This document shows, in pieces, positions 22,713-35,280 of a stretch of 64,000 nt of DNA. Where the stretch lies: assembly GCF_001625215.2 (NCBI RefSeq), contig NC_030381.2:37446689-37510688 (forward strand), written 5' to 3'. The translations under genes and the position numbers were made by a program. Source of the DNA: Daucus carota subsp. sativus. Lineage: Eukaryota > Streptophyta > Magnoliopsida > Apiales > Apiaceae. Within the stretch, counting starts at the first letter, position 1. Each line of letters starts with the position of its first letter. The notes under the pieces are model-generated. The model saw nothing but the letters and a program-made list of their open reading frames with translations, did no database searches and was not told the DNA's origin.

Positions 22713-25519
22713 TTACTCTTTGGTGGCTTTGTTAATGAGGGACTTGTGAATATGAGGGATCACACCTCCTCCAGCAATGGTACCTTTAATGAGTGTGTCA
22801 AGCTCCTCATCCCCACGAATAGCCAGCTGTAGATGCCTTGGCGTAATCCTCTTCACCTTCAGATCTTTACTCGCATTTCCAGCTAGCTCAAGAACCTCTG
22901 CTGTAAGGTACTCGAGAATTGCAGCTGAGTACACAGCAGCAGTGGCACCTACACGCCCATGTGCAGAAGTTCTTGTTTTGAGATGACGATGAATACGACC
23001 AACTGGAAACTAAACTCAGATTCAAAGAAACAAATCAAGTTAGCAAAGTATTAATAGCAGAAAGCAACAATCCAAATAAAAATCAACTTATTTAGAAATG
23101 TGATGAAGAAGACTAGTTGATGGAATTAATAACATCTAGAACATGTCCTTTAGAGCAATAACATAGCTAATATAAATTTGAATCCGAAAGCTGATCATTA
23201 CAGGCAAACAAAATTATGTGCCTCTCAGCCTCTGAAATGAGTATTGTAGTGGTCATCTATGTTACTCAGACTCGGGTTCGGAGTGTCCGACACGACACAT
23301 ATCCGAGTGTCAGATTCGTTAATCTCGAAAATTTAGGACACGGGGACACCGTCCAAATTTCAGACACGGGTACGGGGACACGGCAAATTTTAAATATTAT
23401 TATATTTTTTATAGGTTATAAGTAATTAAAAATATATTATATATTTTTAAAATAAACTATTTATTCGAAAAATAAGTGTAACGTGAAAAGTAAACCCATT
23501 TTCTACAAAAAGAAAAAAGTAAACCCTTTTTAACAGTACAGACTTGATGCCAGCTGGTTCCCTTCATTATATTCAAAATGGATGTGGACTAAATCAAGTC
23601 CACATACATTATAATATTTAATAGAGTACTGTACAGCTTTGTATACACGCATATACATCCACAATTCCACATCGTCTTCTTCATTCCATTTTTCTCTTCA
23701 TCTCCTTCAGACTTCTTCTTCTTCATTCTTCTTCTTCTTGATCTTTAATATCTTCTCGCCTCTCCTCAAAACGTGACTTGTCTCTGACGAGTTTTGATTT
23801 AAATTGCTCCGACGACCTTTAACTTTTCCGGCGACGGAGAAGAAGTGTCGGATTTTCAATGGACGAATCCGCCCCATATCCCGTGTCGTGTCCCGTGTCG
23901 TGTCGTGTCGACACGGGTACGGTCGCCAACTCCGGCGAGTCGGAGTAACACAGGTGGTCATTGGTCAATAGCCAAATGTTTCTCTTTTATTATTTGAAAT
24001 GGAATCTGAAAGTGTTGCACCAGCAAAGAAAAACATTCCAGCCCTCTTTGGTAAAACACAGCATACATTCACAGAATGCTGAACACCTATTTGTCACCAG
24101 CAAATGCAAAACTGAAGTCCTTTGTTTGAACTTTCGCATTATGTAGCATAGCAATTTGCCAATTTATGCAGAAAACTATGCTAATTCTTAATATATAACC
24201 AGCAGAAGTGTTTTAAAGGCCAAAACTACAGCAAAGTGTAAGAGGTGACTTATAGCTTAAGCACAATCTATAATATCAAAAGAAAAACTAGGCATAGTTC
24301 TAACTACTAAATAATATTAAGAAGTGGATATAATTCATATTCATGCATCAATATCTTATTCACTTTCAAATAATGAAAATCATCATCAAAAACGGGGATC
24401 AAGACGCTTATTCTGCGCAAATTGAATCTCCTCATCCTCAATCTCATCAATTATTTGCCGTTTTAGATGATCCACTTTTGTGTGCATTGAAGATTTAAAG
24501 ACGTTGGGAATTACTGGTGCTTTATTGAGGATTTGTAATGATTGATTGACAAGGCTAGGTTTTTCAGAGCGTGAATATGACTAAAAGTCTAGACTAGTAG
24601 TATTGGGTTTTAAGACAAGTCAAAAAAAATAAAATACCTTTCGAAATCATGTTCACATATAACAAAAACACCCATTTACAATAAAGTTCCCATTATTTTG
24701 CAATTCAGAAAAGCAAAGCTCAATGGGTGCGCTTCGGTGGTCATTGGCCTTAACCCGCACTTTTGAGAAGTAATATGATACCATTAAAGCATTTTTTAAA
24801 CCAAAATCAAAGCATGCAGGTTAAAAGAAAATTACCATTTTGAAAAACATTTATGTCAATGCACTTACTGACACTTTACAGCAGAAGCACTCTGAATTAA
24901 AACCACTGGTCCCAAAAATTTAAAATTCAATAGGTCACGGGCATGGGGGCTGTCTTATATAGAATAATAAGTACAGTATCTAGCAAGCAGAAAGAAGGGC
25001 GTTTTGTATCTGTAGTAAACAAAGAACTTATGCTACTATGGTCCCGGCAAAATAAATAAATTCTAGATCTGACCTGCAAAAACAATTTCATTTTATCAAC
25101 ATATCTTTGTATAATTTAGCAGATAATAAATAAGCCATGGATAATTTTTAATTTTATTAACAGTTAAAATTATAAAATAATAATTGTACATGACAGCAAA
25201 TCATCATTAAGTAAATGTTTTAGGACATTTTACATTTGCTTAACTTGACATTTAGAAAATTCAGGTGCATGTACAACAAAGGTGACAAATTAAACTGTAA
25301 CAATCGAATAATAAATTGCACATAAATGATTAATTTAAAAAAATTATACAAACAATTGCACTGGATACATACAGAGATTTATGTGTTTACCTGAAGACCA
25401 GCACGAGAGGAACGAGAAGTAGGCCTCTTCTTGATATCCTTCTCCTTGTTAGCCGCGGCCGCGGCAGCTGCTGCCGTGGTTTTTCCTGCAACAAGCCCCT
25501 TGCCACCCTTTCCCGCCAT
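22713..25519 (-). CDS. Histone H2A.Z variant (2 exons, 141 aa)
   Basis: Exons are 25519-25391 and 23009-22713, closing to 142 codons across a 2.4-kb intron. The N-terminal tail is [15 protein letters not shown] followed by eight alanines, longer and more Ala-rich than I recall for Arabidopsis HTA9/HTA11. The histone fold runs from [17 protein letters not shown] to the C-terminal docking region. H2A.Z rather than canonical H2A is shown by [20 protein letters not shown] and [10 protein letters not shown], where H2A has the NKLLGRVTIAQGGVLP type sequence. The SQ(E/D) tail of H2A.X and the long SPKK tail of H2A.W are both absent. The product is deposited in +1 nucleosomes by SWR1-type remodelers and affects gene responsiveness. 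Confidence 0.95.
23257..23953. mobile_element. hAT-like non-autonomous element, 697 bp, in the H2A.Z intron
   Basis: Its ends are CTATGTTACTCAGACTCGG and, inverted, CTGTGTTACTCCGACTCG. The exact 8-bp duplication GTGGTCAT lies at 23249-23256 and 23954-23961. Subterminal parts are rich in CGTGTC/GACACG words. There is no transposase. A short minus-strand ORF near 23707-23961 is an artefact of the GC-rich end. Confidence 0.88.
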
Positions 25520-25871
25520 TTCTTCGACGCAAAATCAAAAACTAAACCAACATGTACAAGAAAAAAAAGCTGAAATCTGTTAAATTAAGCCCCACTCTAA
25601 TGAAAAGGATGAAGTTAAAATTTTTAGAGGAGTTATTTATGGATTTAAACAATTTCTATGTATGTGTTAGAGAGATAGAGAGAACCTGGTAGATTGACGA
25701 GACAAGGAGTACAAGGAGAGAGAGTGAATTTAGATCTGGAACTAAGTTAGGTACTTCGGTTGTCTTATTTTTACTTTGGTTTTGAATTTTGATTTTTTGG
25801 GTTCCTAACTGGCGGGTCGATTTGCGCGGAAAGATGTAATTTTGGATATCAGACATTTAGAAAGGTTGTAA

Positions 25872-26185
25872 GAGCAACTCCAAGGCATTAGACCTCTTAG
25901 GTAAAATTGTTTATGTGGCACCTACATGGCATCTATGTGGCACATTTTAGATAATAGGTAAAAATTCTACACTCCAACCATGACTCCTTAGAAAAAAATA
26001 TAGATAACTAAAATTGGGGTTGCTACATTTGTAAAACATCTAAAGCTATTATGTATAATTTTAGATAATATAATTATACATAATACCATTGGAGTGAAAC
26101 TAGAACCTCTTAGCTATAATTTTAGATGATTATCTATATATCATATTATAGCTAACAAATATAAATAAGACCCTTGGAGATGCTC
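25872..26185. mobile_element. PIF/Harbinger-type MITE, 314 bp, just upstream of H2A.Z
   Basis: Ends are GAGCAACTCCAAGG and CCTTGGAGATGCTC (inverted, one mismatch). TAA duplications lie at 25869-25871 and 26186-26188. The left end is about 350 bp from the H2A.Z start codon, so the element sits in or next to its promoter. Confidence 0.8.
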
Positions 26186-26188
26186 TAA

Positions 26189-26398
26189 TAGACTAAAAGT
26201 GGCCTTGGATCTGAGTCATTTGACCCAAAATACCCTCAGGCCCGTCATGATTTGGGTTGCTGAGTTGAGCCCAAGTGAATATTATTCTACTATCTCTATT
26301 TTTGTACTAAATAAATTAGATTTTAAATTCCTGACAAAAAATAAAATAAAATTAGATCTTAAATTTAAAATCTTAATAAAATGTATCTGTTAATTTTG

Positions 26399-26440
<42 letters not shown>

Positions 26441-26887
26441 CTTTCTTATAATTTTTTTTGTTAAATATAGTCATTATATTTATTATATTATACATGTATA
26501 ATATTAAAGATACAGAGTTATAATATCTTATTTGAAATTTGATAATTTCACTTTTTAAATTTTATTTTAAAAGTGATAGCGATTTAATTTTAATAATTTT
26601 ATGATTATATATTTGTGACCAAATATATAAAGACGCGGATGCGATCCTCCAGAGTAACAAACGAAAACCTTCGATGAAAATTTACCAATTTACTATCCAA
26701 AGGAACGTCTTTAAATTATTTAGAATTTATTTGTTTCTTTTGTCTGTTATGTAATCAAGCTTGCAAAATGATTTACTATAAAAGTTTGTGTTAACTGCTA
26801 TGAGCAGTTTTGTAGCTTTTATATAGGCCATGTAGCTTCACTCTACTCTGTAACAAAAATGTAACAAACTCAATGTTCATTTACACT
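26189..26887. other. AT-rich gap with (TA)n run and probable LTR remnant
   Basis: A (TA)n microsatellite lies at about 26404-26439. On the minus strand, downstream of the copia pol fragment, a purine run GAGGGGGAGTA (about 26933-26943) looks like a polypurine tract, followed by CCTATATAAAAGC (about 26817-26829) that could be the LTR TATA box. I could not define the LTR ends and see no other gene. Confidence 0.45.
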
Positions 26888-27690
26888 TCATTCCCTACTG
26901 ATTACACTTAATGACCTTACTAGCCCTGTAATACTCCCCCTCAAGCACTGATGTTGCTTGACAGAGATTGGCTTAGTAAGAAGATCTGCTAATTGAGAAT
27001 CAGAAGGCACATATTTTGTGACAATTTTTCCAGAATGCACCTTGTCACGAATATAGTGACAATCAAGCTCAATATGCTTCGTTTGTTCATGTTGCACAGG
27101 ATTTGCTGCAGTTGAAATAGAAATCACATTATCATAATGAAGAACAGCAGGAGGAAGATGCAGTCCCATATCTTTCGGCAATGCAGCCATCCAAGTGAGC
27201 TCACCTGCAGTATGAGCTATTGCTCTATACTCTGCTTCAGCTGAACTCCTAGCCACCACTGTTTACTTTTTACTTTTCCATGATATTGGTGATTTTCCAA
27301 GAAGCAAACAAAATCCAGTAGTGGACCTCCTAGTAAATGGACATCTAGCCCAATCTGATTTAGAAAATGCAGTCAACTCAGCAGCAGATGAAGAAGCAAG
27401 TAATAACCATTGATTGCAGGTACCAGCCAAGTACCTCAACAATCTTTTTGCAGCTTGCATATGAACATCAGTAGGACTATGCATAAATTGGGCCAAACTG
27501 TCAAAATATGCACAACATAATTGATATCTGGCCTTGTAACTGTCAGATATATGAGTTTCCCCAGAAATTGCTGATAAGGATGAGGATTAGGCAAAGCTTG
27601 ATTTTGATTAGGACTAGATGAGCATCCAATGGTACTTTCAGTGGAGTCACCTTTAATGTATTAACAACATCTTTAACGTATACATATTCC
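26888..27690 (-). pseudogene. Ty1/copia retrotransposon pol 3' fragment (RT end plus RNase H), broken
   Basis: Minus-strand fragments match copia polyprotein. [20 protein letters not shown] is the RT end, [20 protein letters not shown] is the connection, [20 protein letters not shown] and ARSSAEAEYRAIAH belong to RNase H, and DLLTKPISVKQHQCLRGSI is the C-terminus. The reading frame shifts at least twice between about 27480 and 27640. An in-frame stop lies between SWKSKK and TVVARSS (27260-27262), where a Gln codon is expected. Gag, protease and integrase are absent. It is not functional. Confidence 0.9.
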
Positions 27691-27770
27691 ATGTGAGATA
27701 TTTCATATATGCTATTTATAATTAGTATTTGCATTAATTTAAGATGAGGTCCGTAAAATTGGTTCATCCT

Positions 27771-29169
27771 GTATGATAATATATATTAATATTTGTGTAA
27801 ATTTTTTATTTAAATAAAATAATAATCTAAATATTTTTATCTAAATTCTTTTTAAGAAAATACCAATTTTAAATATACACAACACTCTTAAAATTACGTT
27901 TAAAATCAAAAGATTTATATAAAAGAACACAATAATATAAATTTGTCAATTAAATCTATATAAATATGGCCCGTGTGGGGTAATTTTACTATTGCAGTTG
28001 CGGCAAAAGCACATGAAATTTTCATGATAGAATCTTCAATCAAGCTGGACAAATAGCTCAAGATAGATAATATGGCAAATAATAACACTGGAATAGAATG
28101 TGTTGACAAAAAAGTATCTGGCAGCAAAAAAATAAAATAAAATCTGTTGATCCTAACATCTTTATGGGCCACCCTCGTCATACTCAATATATTCAATAGA
28201 ACAAGCAGCTGGACAGCAGATGAGAAAGACTTTAAAGTAGCAGTAGAGCTTGGAACATTCTTTGGAAAAAATATCAAACTCCCATCACTCTTTCGTACCG
28301 CTCATTGTCCTTGAACAGGGTAATGCACAGGAAGAGTAGGCTCGATTAGATGCACACACAGTATTTTAACGAGGGTATGCGGTTTAAATCAATACTACGT
28401 CACAAAACTAGACTTCAGTCTCGACTGACCTCCGAAAAACAGCTAAATTATGATCTTGCTGTGTAAATACTAGATAACATCTGCATGTGTTTGTGCCAGA
28501 AAACAAGCATTACTGTCTATATAGTTCACTTCTCCAATCAAGTGTTTGGCTATAATCATGTTCCCTTCCAATTTGAAACTGTTCTTGCTGCATCATTGAT
28601 TTCTTACAGCGTGATCACTTAGTCGCCAAGACAAACAAACATATAATTGCATAAGAGGGCCAGGAAAGAAGACAAGAAGTGAAAGAGGTGAAGGAAAAGA
28701 TTTTAGATTTTCATCCACAAGGACCACAGCTGTATGCTTTTGCATCCCTACACTATTTCAGACTTTTCTCTACTGGAATATGAATTATGGGAACATGGCA
28801 AAATACAATGATATATAAGAAGCTAAAAACACAGGAAGCACGTTGACCCCTCTGATCTTCATGATTGAAGGGTAAACAAAGACCTAAGCTTACACTTACA
28901 TTGTTGATATCTTTTGAGCCTAGGAGCAGCAAGAGCCACAGGAGGTGTGCAGTTTTGAACCAACATGGTATGTGTTTCGAGCAGCCTCATGGACAATGTA
29001 AACCAAAGACAATTGCGGAAAGCATTGCACCAGGATGCCTTGAATAGAAAAGCAAGCAAGTTGAGATGATAGAGAAAAATAGAATTGATTTGGTGATAAA
29101 AACGAAAACTGGCCTAAGAATAATTCTACACACAATGGAGCTCGTGTTATTTCCGCCTAATTGTTAAAT
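27771..29169. other. Intergenic, no gene seen
   Basis: AT-rich. Short ORFs on both strands (for example 27915-28277) show no recognisable domain and biased, low-complexity content. The part next to 29170 should hold the 3' UTR of the TRM-like gene. A segment at 28407-28440 resembles the AMT intron duplication (see 45262-45530). Confidence 0.5.
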
Positions 29170-32100
29170 TTAGAACACCAACTTTCTACGAGGAGCCAAG
29201 TATGTGCTTTTGGCAGATAATTCTGCAAGATCTCGGATTGATTCTCCAACTAAATCTTTAAATATTAGGCGTTCAATATCCAATACAGCGTCCGACATCT
29301 CTATGGCGCAATCTCCCCATCCGTTGCTCGCGTCTCCAGCAAGGTCTTTCTTCAGCACCCCACAGATTACCTCAAAGAGGTCATCTGATGATTGATGCTC
29401 TTTAAGTTTTCGAATTTCCAATGAAATCTGTTGCAATGATGGCTGTGAAGTTTGCCAGGTTTTCGTTGAAAAGGATTTCCACGGTGGGAAGTCTCTGTAG
29501 CGCTTCATAATTTCTGTAACAGTATCGAAAATGAGTCGCCTTTGGAGATTTGACAACTTGGTGCTGTCTTTGCATTTTAAATAATGCTGCTTTTCAAGGT
29601 GTACGAAGATGTGATTGCTGGCTTCTTCAGAAGCATAAGTCCAAGCTTTAAGGATCCGGGAGACATATATTAAATCAGAGTAATCAAATTCATCTTCACA
29701 TTTAGACTGGACAGATGAAAAATCAGGGCTCCCTGTTTCTTCCTCCAGCCCAACTGTTTCATCCCAAATACAATTTCTCAGTAAATTGGGTCATTTTCAG
29801 AAAATGCAGAATATGACACACTTAACTTAAACTATCATTAGAATTTTAAATTTACAGGAAAGCATAGCATTCATCAGTTTTCCAGAAAGAAGTCAAAAAT
29901 ATTTACGACAAAGTTTCTAGAAAATTATACAGAACTCAGACATTCATCGTAATTATGTATGGACTGCCAAATGCCAGCAATTTCAGAACATACCAAGCAG
30001 GACACATCACTTAATTATGTTGTGTGTTTTTTTACACTCAGAATACAATATCTAGGAGATTCAAAAGAGTAACATTAAGAGTAAAACTTAAGTTGAAAAA
30101 TACGAGATAAGCTGGTAACAAAAACAAAGATCAGTATCATAGTTTGAAGCCCAACATCAGCAACACATAATGCATTCGAAAACATGTTACCTGCTCAAAA
30201 AAATCTAGAAAAATGCCACAAAATTTTATCTTATTCAATACATAACACTTCCTTGATAGTTGATAGGTTATAGAGTACATTTAATTTTTCTGGAGAGAAT
30301 AATGCTCACGGAAAGCGACAGCAGACAAGATACCTAATAGGTAAATAGAGGGGGCTAAAGCTGGTAGCTACTTATCAGTCAACCAGGCCAAACTGAGTGA
30401 AATAACGCCAAAGTAGTAACAAAATCTAGCTAACAAAAATGCAATGGAGTTGAATTTGATAGTGATAGTTGCGAATGCTACCTACTGTACCTGGAAAGCT
30501 AATGCTTCGCTTCATGACAGGTGAAGGTGAAGGTGAACACGGGTCATCCTTGTAAAACGATGAGTCAAGTACCGACACTGGACTCGGCTGTGACTCACTT
30601 GCATTCATATCTGCTATGCTCTTTAACACTGGACTCAGCTGTGACTCGCTTGCATTCATTTCTGCTATGCTGTTTAACAGCTTATCACATCGATTTAACA
30701 ATCTCCTTCCTTCTGTATACTCTCTTTTACATCTCTGCAAACCCCGAAAACAATTAGCCGAAAATAAAACTAATGTAACAATATGAAAAACGTAAATCAG
30801 CTACAATATACTAATCACGGCTTGTTATAGTAACATGTCACACTAGTACAATTTATCGTCACAATTATACAAATCATCGGTCTCAGTCATACAAATCATT
30901 TGAACTATAGACTAGTTTTATACTTAACCACTTGCGGAAACAGAAAATTATGTAAGGACATTGTAATAAAATTACCTCAGTATCAGTATGAGAAGGTGTA
31001 CTAACAGTACTTTCAGAAATGCTCGACGAAGATTCATCTTCAACAGTCACCGAATTTTTATTCTTATCCTTGGGATGAGATTGAGCCACTGGCCTCCTGT
31101 TTCGCGGAGATCTATTTGAGACCGTTTGATCTGCTACATTTCTTCTCGGAGAACTAACAGGTGAAACTCTACGTGAATTTACAGATTCATTCACTCGCCT
31201 CGGGGTTTCAATACTCAATGGCTTTGTCTTCACTAGTGAATTAGATCTACCTCTAATTGGACTAGTCGCATTTCGATCAATGCTTTGCCGTTGAGGCCTT
31301 GGACTCACTGATGAAACGCCTTGCCGGTTATCTGATTTTGATCGGATTCTTGGCGGTGATTCCTGACCGACTCGTCGATTAGGCTTCATCAGTACAATAG
31401 GAGACTTCGGTTCAGAAGAACTTGAATAATTCCAACCACGAACCTCATCTTTGTTTCTGACTGGCGCAACAGGCTTAGTATGCAATAGGCCTTTTAGTTG
31501 CATAGCCTCGAGAATTTGCTTCAATGTTTCTAGATCCTTCATTGGTTCATCAATTCCTTTCATCTTCAACCGTCTTTCGATCTCGCCATAAATTGACAAC
31601 TTCTGATTCGGCTCTGGAAAGATATCCGCAGCATTGTAGAAGCTTTTCCGTTGCTGCGGAGATTTAGAGTTTCGCTTCTGATTAGACCTCGTAACAAACT
31701 TCTCAGTATTAACTGCATTGTTGTCATCATTCGACACATAATTCCTTTGCTTCACTTTCAATTCGTCACTGCTGTTACTCTCAATTAGCCTCGACTGAAA
31801 AATCTCTCGCGAAGCTCTGGACTCTGATGCAGATCTTTGTAGCTCAACATGCTTCGTGATTGGTTCGTATGAAGATGAATTAGGCATCGGCTCGATTCCC
31901 ATTAGCTTAGCAATGACGCTTGTTGATCTTCGGCTGTTATCATCCGACGAATTTCTCTCCGCCTCTTTGCGGTAAAGGCTACCTTTGGCTGCATCAAATG
32001 CAGCTCTACTATCGAGTGAGAGCCTCGGAGAGAACTTCCACGAGTTCTTTCCGCCTTCATTCATCTCAAAAATTTGAACAGGAATCGGTGACTTCGGTGG

Positions 32101-32467
32101 AATTTCTACCGGCCTTGATGAAACAACCACCGGTGAACGTGGCTCAATAAGTCTATAGACCTCCGCGCTCGGAAATGTCAGTGTTCTCGTCTTCTCCGGT
32201 TTCTTCATTGAAGCAGATGCAACAAACTCAGAATCCGAATCATCAACATCCTGCAAAAAAAAATACACATACATAATTTTAGAAAACAAAACATCTCAAT
32301 TATCGTAATAAAAGTGCACAAGACTCTCGTATCACCTTTGGTGCAGGTAGGCGTTTGGCGGATAAGAATTGGTGGCGGTCAAAAAGCTTGAAGAAACCAG
32401 CCATACATCCCGTTTGTTTGACTATCTGATTCTCCGCATTCCGATCCTTTGCGACTGCCGTCGACAT
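29170..32467 (-). CDS. TRM/LONGIFOLIA-like protein with DUF3741 and DUF4378-type regions (4 exons, 744 aa)
   Basis: Exons are 32467-32336, 32250-30976, 30734-30491 and 29753-29170, closing to 745 codons. Family signatures are GFFKLFDRHQFLSAKRLPAP near the N-terminus (about 24-43), SVIAKLMGIEPMP (155-167, DUF3741-type), a long basic Ser/Pro/Arg-rich disordered middle, and a folded C-terminal region (about 550-744, DUF4378-type) ending APRRKLVF. Members of the TRM (TON1-recruiting motif) family bind TON1 and microtubules and control cell elongation and division-plane placement; that role here is inferred from family. Within exon 3 a 17-residue segment (LNSIAEMNASESQLSPV) is immediately repeated as LKSIADMNASESQPSPV (489-505 and 506-522). 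The start is the first ATG; an alternative internal Met (CMAGFF) at residue 22 is possible. Confidence 0.88.
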
Positions 32468-32840
32468 TTTCCGACGACTATTTCGGCGACTTCTCTCTCA
32501 AACCGAAGAAACGGTCTCGCACACTATATTAAGCAGAGTATTTTGACAGCGCACATAACGTTTGGCTAAACTCCCGCTTTACGCTCTTTAAAAGAGGCTA
32601 TAATAAGTGCGAGAGTCTAGTTAGGCTTTTTACTCTTTCATAATCCCAACACTAAAATAAAATCGCATGCAAGTTCCGAGGGTAAAAGTGGGAATTCACG
32701 GAAATGATTAACCTCGCGGACTGTAGCTGCAGGCTAGATGATATTTTGTGTCAGTGGACTAAGCTTCTTGAATTGCGAAACATTGAACGAAGACTGTTGA
32801 CTCATTTACCATAATGCCCTTGGGTGATATATTTTAACTT

Positions 32841-33034
32841 CGGTTTTTCTATGGTGTGCCCATGGGCACACACTAAGCACCAAAATTTATGAGTTTGGAG
32901 GGTTTCTATTGGCTCATCCCTTTTGATAATGGTGGACCCCCCCTGTAATTACACCAACCACACCAATCAAAACCCTCCAATTTTATAAATGTTTGTGCTT
33001 AGCATGTGCCCATGGGCACACACTAGACAAACCC
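32841..33034. mobile_element. Mutator-like MITE, 194 bp, upstream of the TRM-like gene
   Basis: The exact 9-bp duplication TTTTAACTT lies at 32832-32840 and 33035-33043. Inverted ends of about 40 bp each include the self-palindrome TGTGCCCATGGGCACA, so each arm can also fold on itself. The element is about 370 bp upstream of the TRM-like start codon. No coding capacity. Confidence 0.8.
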
Positions 33035-35102
33035 TTTTAACTTTACGGATTTCACAAGTGTTGTAATTTAATGCGGGGGTTACAGAAGAAAAGAGAATCA
33101 CGAGGGGGGAGTAAAGTGAGGGAATAAATAGGTTTGACCAGGTCCAAGTGGTTTAAGGTGACTGACTGACTACAAAATTGGATGTAAACAAAAGTAAAAA
33201 TGCTGCAGCTGCTTTGGTGAAATGGAGGGGTTGGTTTGTGTCGCTGTGGCTTGTGAAATGGAAACATATACTGTCATGGTGTCATTGCTGAATGTCTGTT
33301 TCGCTGAAACTAACTTAACACTGTGCAAGTGTTGCATGAAATGTTTTGAAGTATCAGCAATGTGTTCATAAATTAGTTACGTCCAGGGGAATTAGAGTAA
33401 AGTTTTTTTAGAGTCCTCACTTTTTAGAGTCTTGAAATCTTCATTTTTTAAAATTCTATAAAATATAGTTTTTTATTTTTAAATTTATTTATTTTTGTTT
33501 CACAATATTTTTAAACATCCTACAACGTAATCAATGTGCATACAACAATTAATTTTATAAATCGCAGGGCATATTAAATATATTGTAGAACATAGCGTCC
33601 TGCAATTTATAAAACCAATTGTTATACATGTTGATTCGGAAAATTTCAGTTATTCGGAAAATTGATTTTCGATTTAAGAAATGCACCACAATATTATTCA
33701 TTCAGAGTTCTCATTTATTAATATTATATATGACATGATTTGGATTTAATAGATAATCCCTCAATAAAAAGTTAATAACTAAACTATTAAATTTCTAAAT
33801 ATAATTAGTTATTATATAATATAAGATTAATGGTTCCATTTCTCTTCTAATCTACGTTGTGCTCACTCGTAAAGTCGTCAACAGTCATGTTGAGTATGTA
33901 ATGATATGTAATGTGCAGGTTATCAAACTCTATTAATTTTGATCAAGTAATATAACCGAATCTCATTCCAAAAAAATATGAACCGATCATAAGTACAGAT
34001 ATAAGATCAATATATCAAGGATGAGCTTAGCTAAATCATATATATAGTGTTTTTTTATTTTGTGCCAAAATGTTTTTTTATCAGTAGCTGAAAGTTGAAT
34101 TGGTTTACTATGTTTTACAAAGGACGACTGTTAAGTGAAAGTGATGTAACCAAGATAATTATCACACATTGATAGTGCTCACATGCATGCTGCATAATTG
34201 CATATATTGAATTCAGTGCAGCTTGAAAAGAAGCGAAGAAGACGATGAAACAGTAGTCAAGAAGTTGATGATGAGTGTGCATAAGTAGCTTCATTTCCAT
34301 ACATAGTAGCCCTTCTACAGTTACTGACTCAGTGAGCCATGTGCATCACTACTGTTACGCTCATCAAATCCATGCATAATGCATGCATCTCAGACCTTTG
34401 CTCCCGTGCCTCAGCTTTCATTATGACTCTCAAGCTCCTAACTTCTGCACACGCATATATAGTTCTTGCTGCATCATTGTTCTTGGTATCTCTTGTCATG
34501 TGTTCAATTCTGGTTCGTCTCTTCTGGCTATATCATGTGAAGAAACGAAGTTGTTACATAAAATAAATTTCGACTTTATGTGCTTGTGTTTCAAACGTAA
34601 TTCGGTTTCTGAAAAAATATGTTATGCTTTAATAAAAGTTAAAAATGCATTCATCCCTTTCTCCTTTATGGTACGAATTCTTCTGAGATATTACGTGAGA
34701 ATGAAAATCAGAAATGAAAAATACGAGAATGAAGATATGAAAATCATATCCTATATAGTATGAAATGAATGAATGATTCACTTACCAGATTAAAATAAAA
34801 GAGATTATCATTTTATATAGCAAAATCATCAATTTAAATATCAATACATGGATCGGATAATTCAAACACCAAACACAGAGATCATAAATTCTAATTTTCA
34901 TTAACCGAAATCACTGGCTATGCATGAGCCAAACAGGTTTCCGGACATGAGGGTTTAGAGAAGTACCCTTTTAAGTTTATGAATGAAAATGAAACGTACT
35001 TGGAGCACTTATTTGATCTGACTAGTGACTGCAAAGAAAACGAAGCATAAAAACTGTAGAGTAGACATACATACGAGTAATAATGAAGCAGTAGTACGAT
35101 AA
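33035..35102. other. Intergenic, no gene supported
   Basis: AT-rich. The best ORFs (34339-34566 and overlapping 34383-34763, plus strand) have no recognisable domain, no homologue I recall and no convincing splice context. I looked for the common conserved miRNA sequences I remember and found none. Confidence 0.45.
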
Positions 35103-35280
35103 GAGTAGTGCTAGGTGCACATAATTGTATACAGAAAATTTGTACATAATGATGTGGCAAGTGTGTGGTGGGTTTTAATTGGGATGATTGGTGTAAATGC
35201 AGGGGGCCATCCAATTAAAATCTGCCACATGTCATTATGTACATGGTTTTGTACACAATTATGTGCACCAAGTATTTTCC
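35103..35280. mobile_element. Mutator-like MITE, 178 bp
   Basis: Inverted arms contain GGTGCACATAATTGT at both ends and TTTGTACATAATGA / ATGTACATAATGACAT further in. The flanks GTACGATAA (35094-35102) and GTACAATAA (35281-35289) form a 9-bp duplication with one mismatch. It has no gene; ORFs across it are palindrome artefacts. The stretch 35281-36772 beyond it is AT-rich with nothing I can identify. Confidence 0.68.

Noticed and set aside
34339..34763. Two overlapping plus-strand ORFs with hydrophobic stretches, possible small membrane peptide
   Set aside because: No family resemblance, AT-rich context, no promoter or splice support; similar ORFs are expected by chance.
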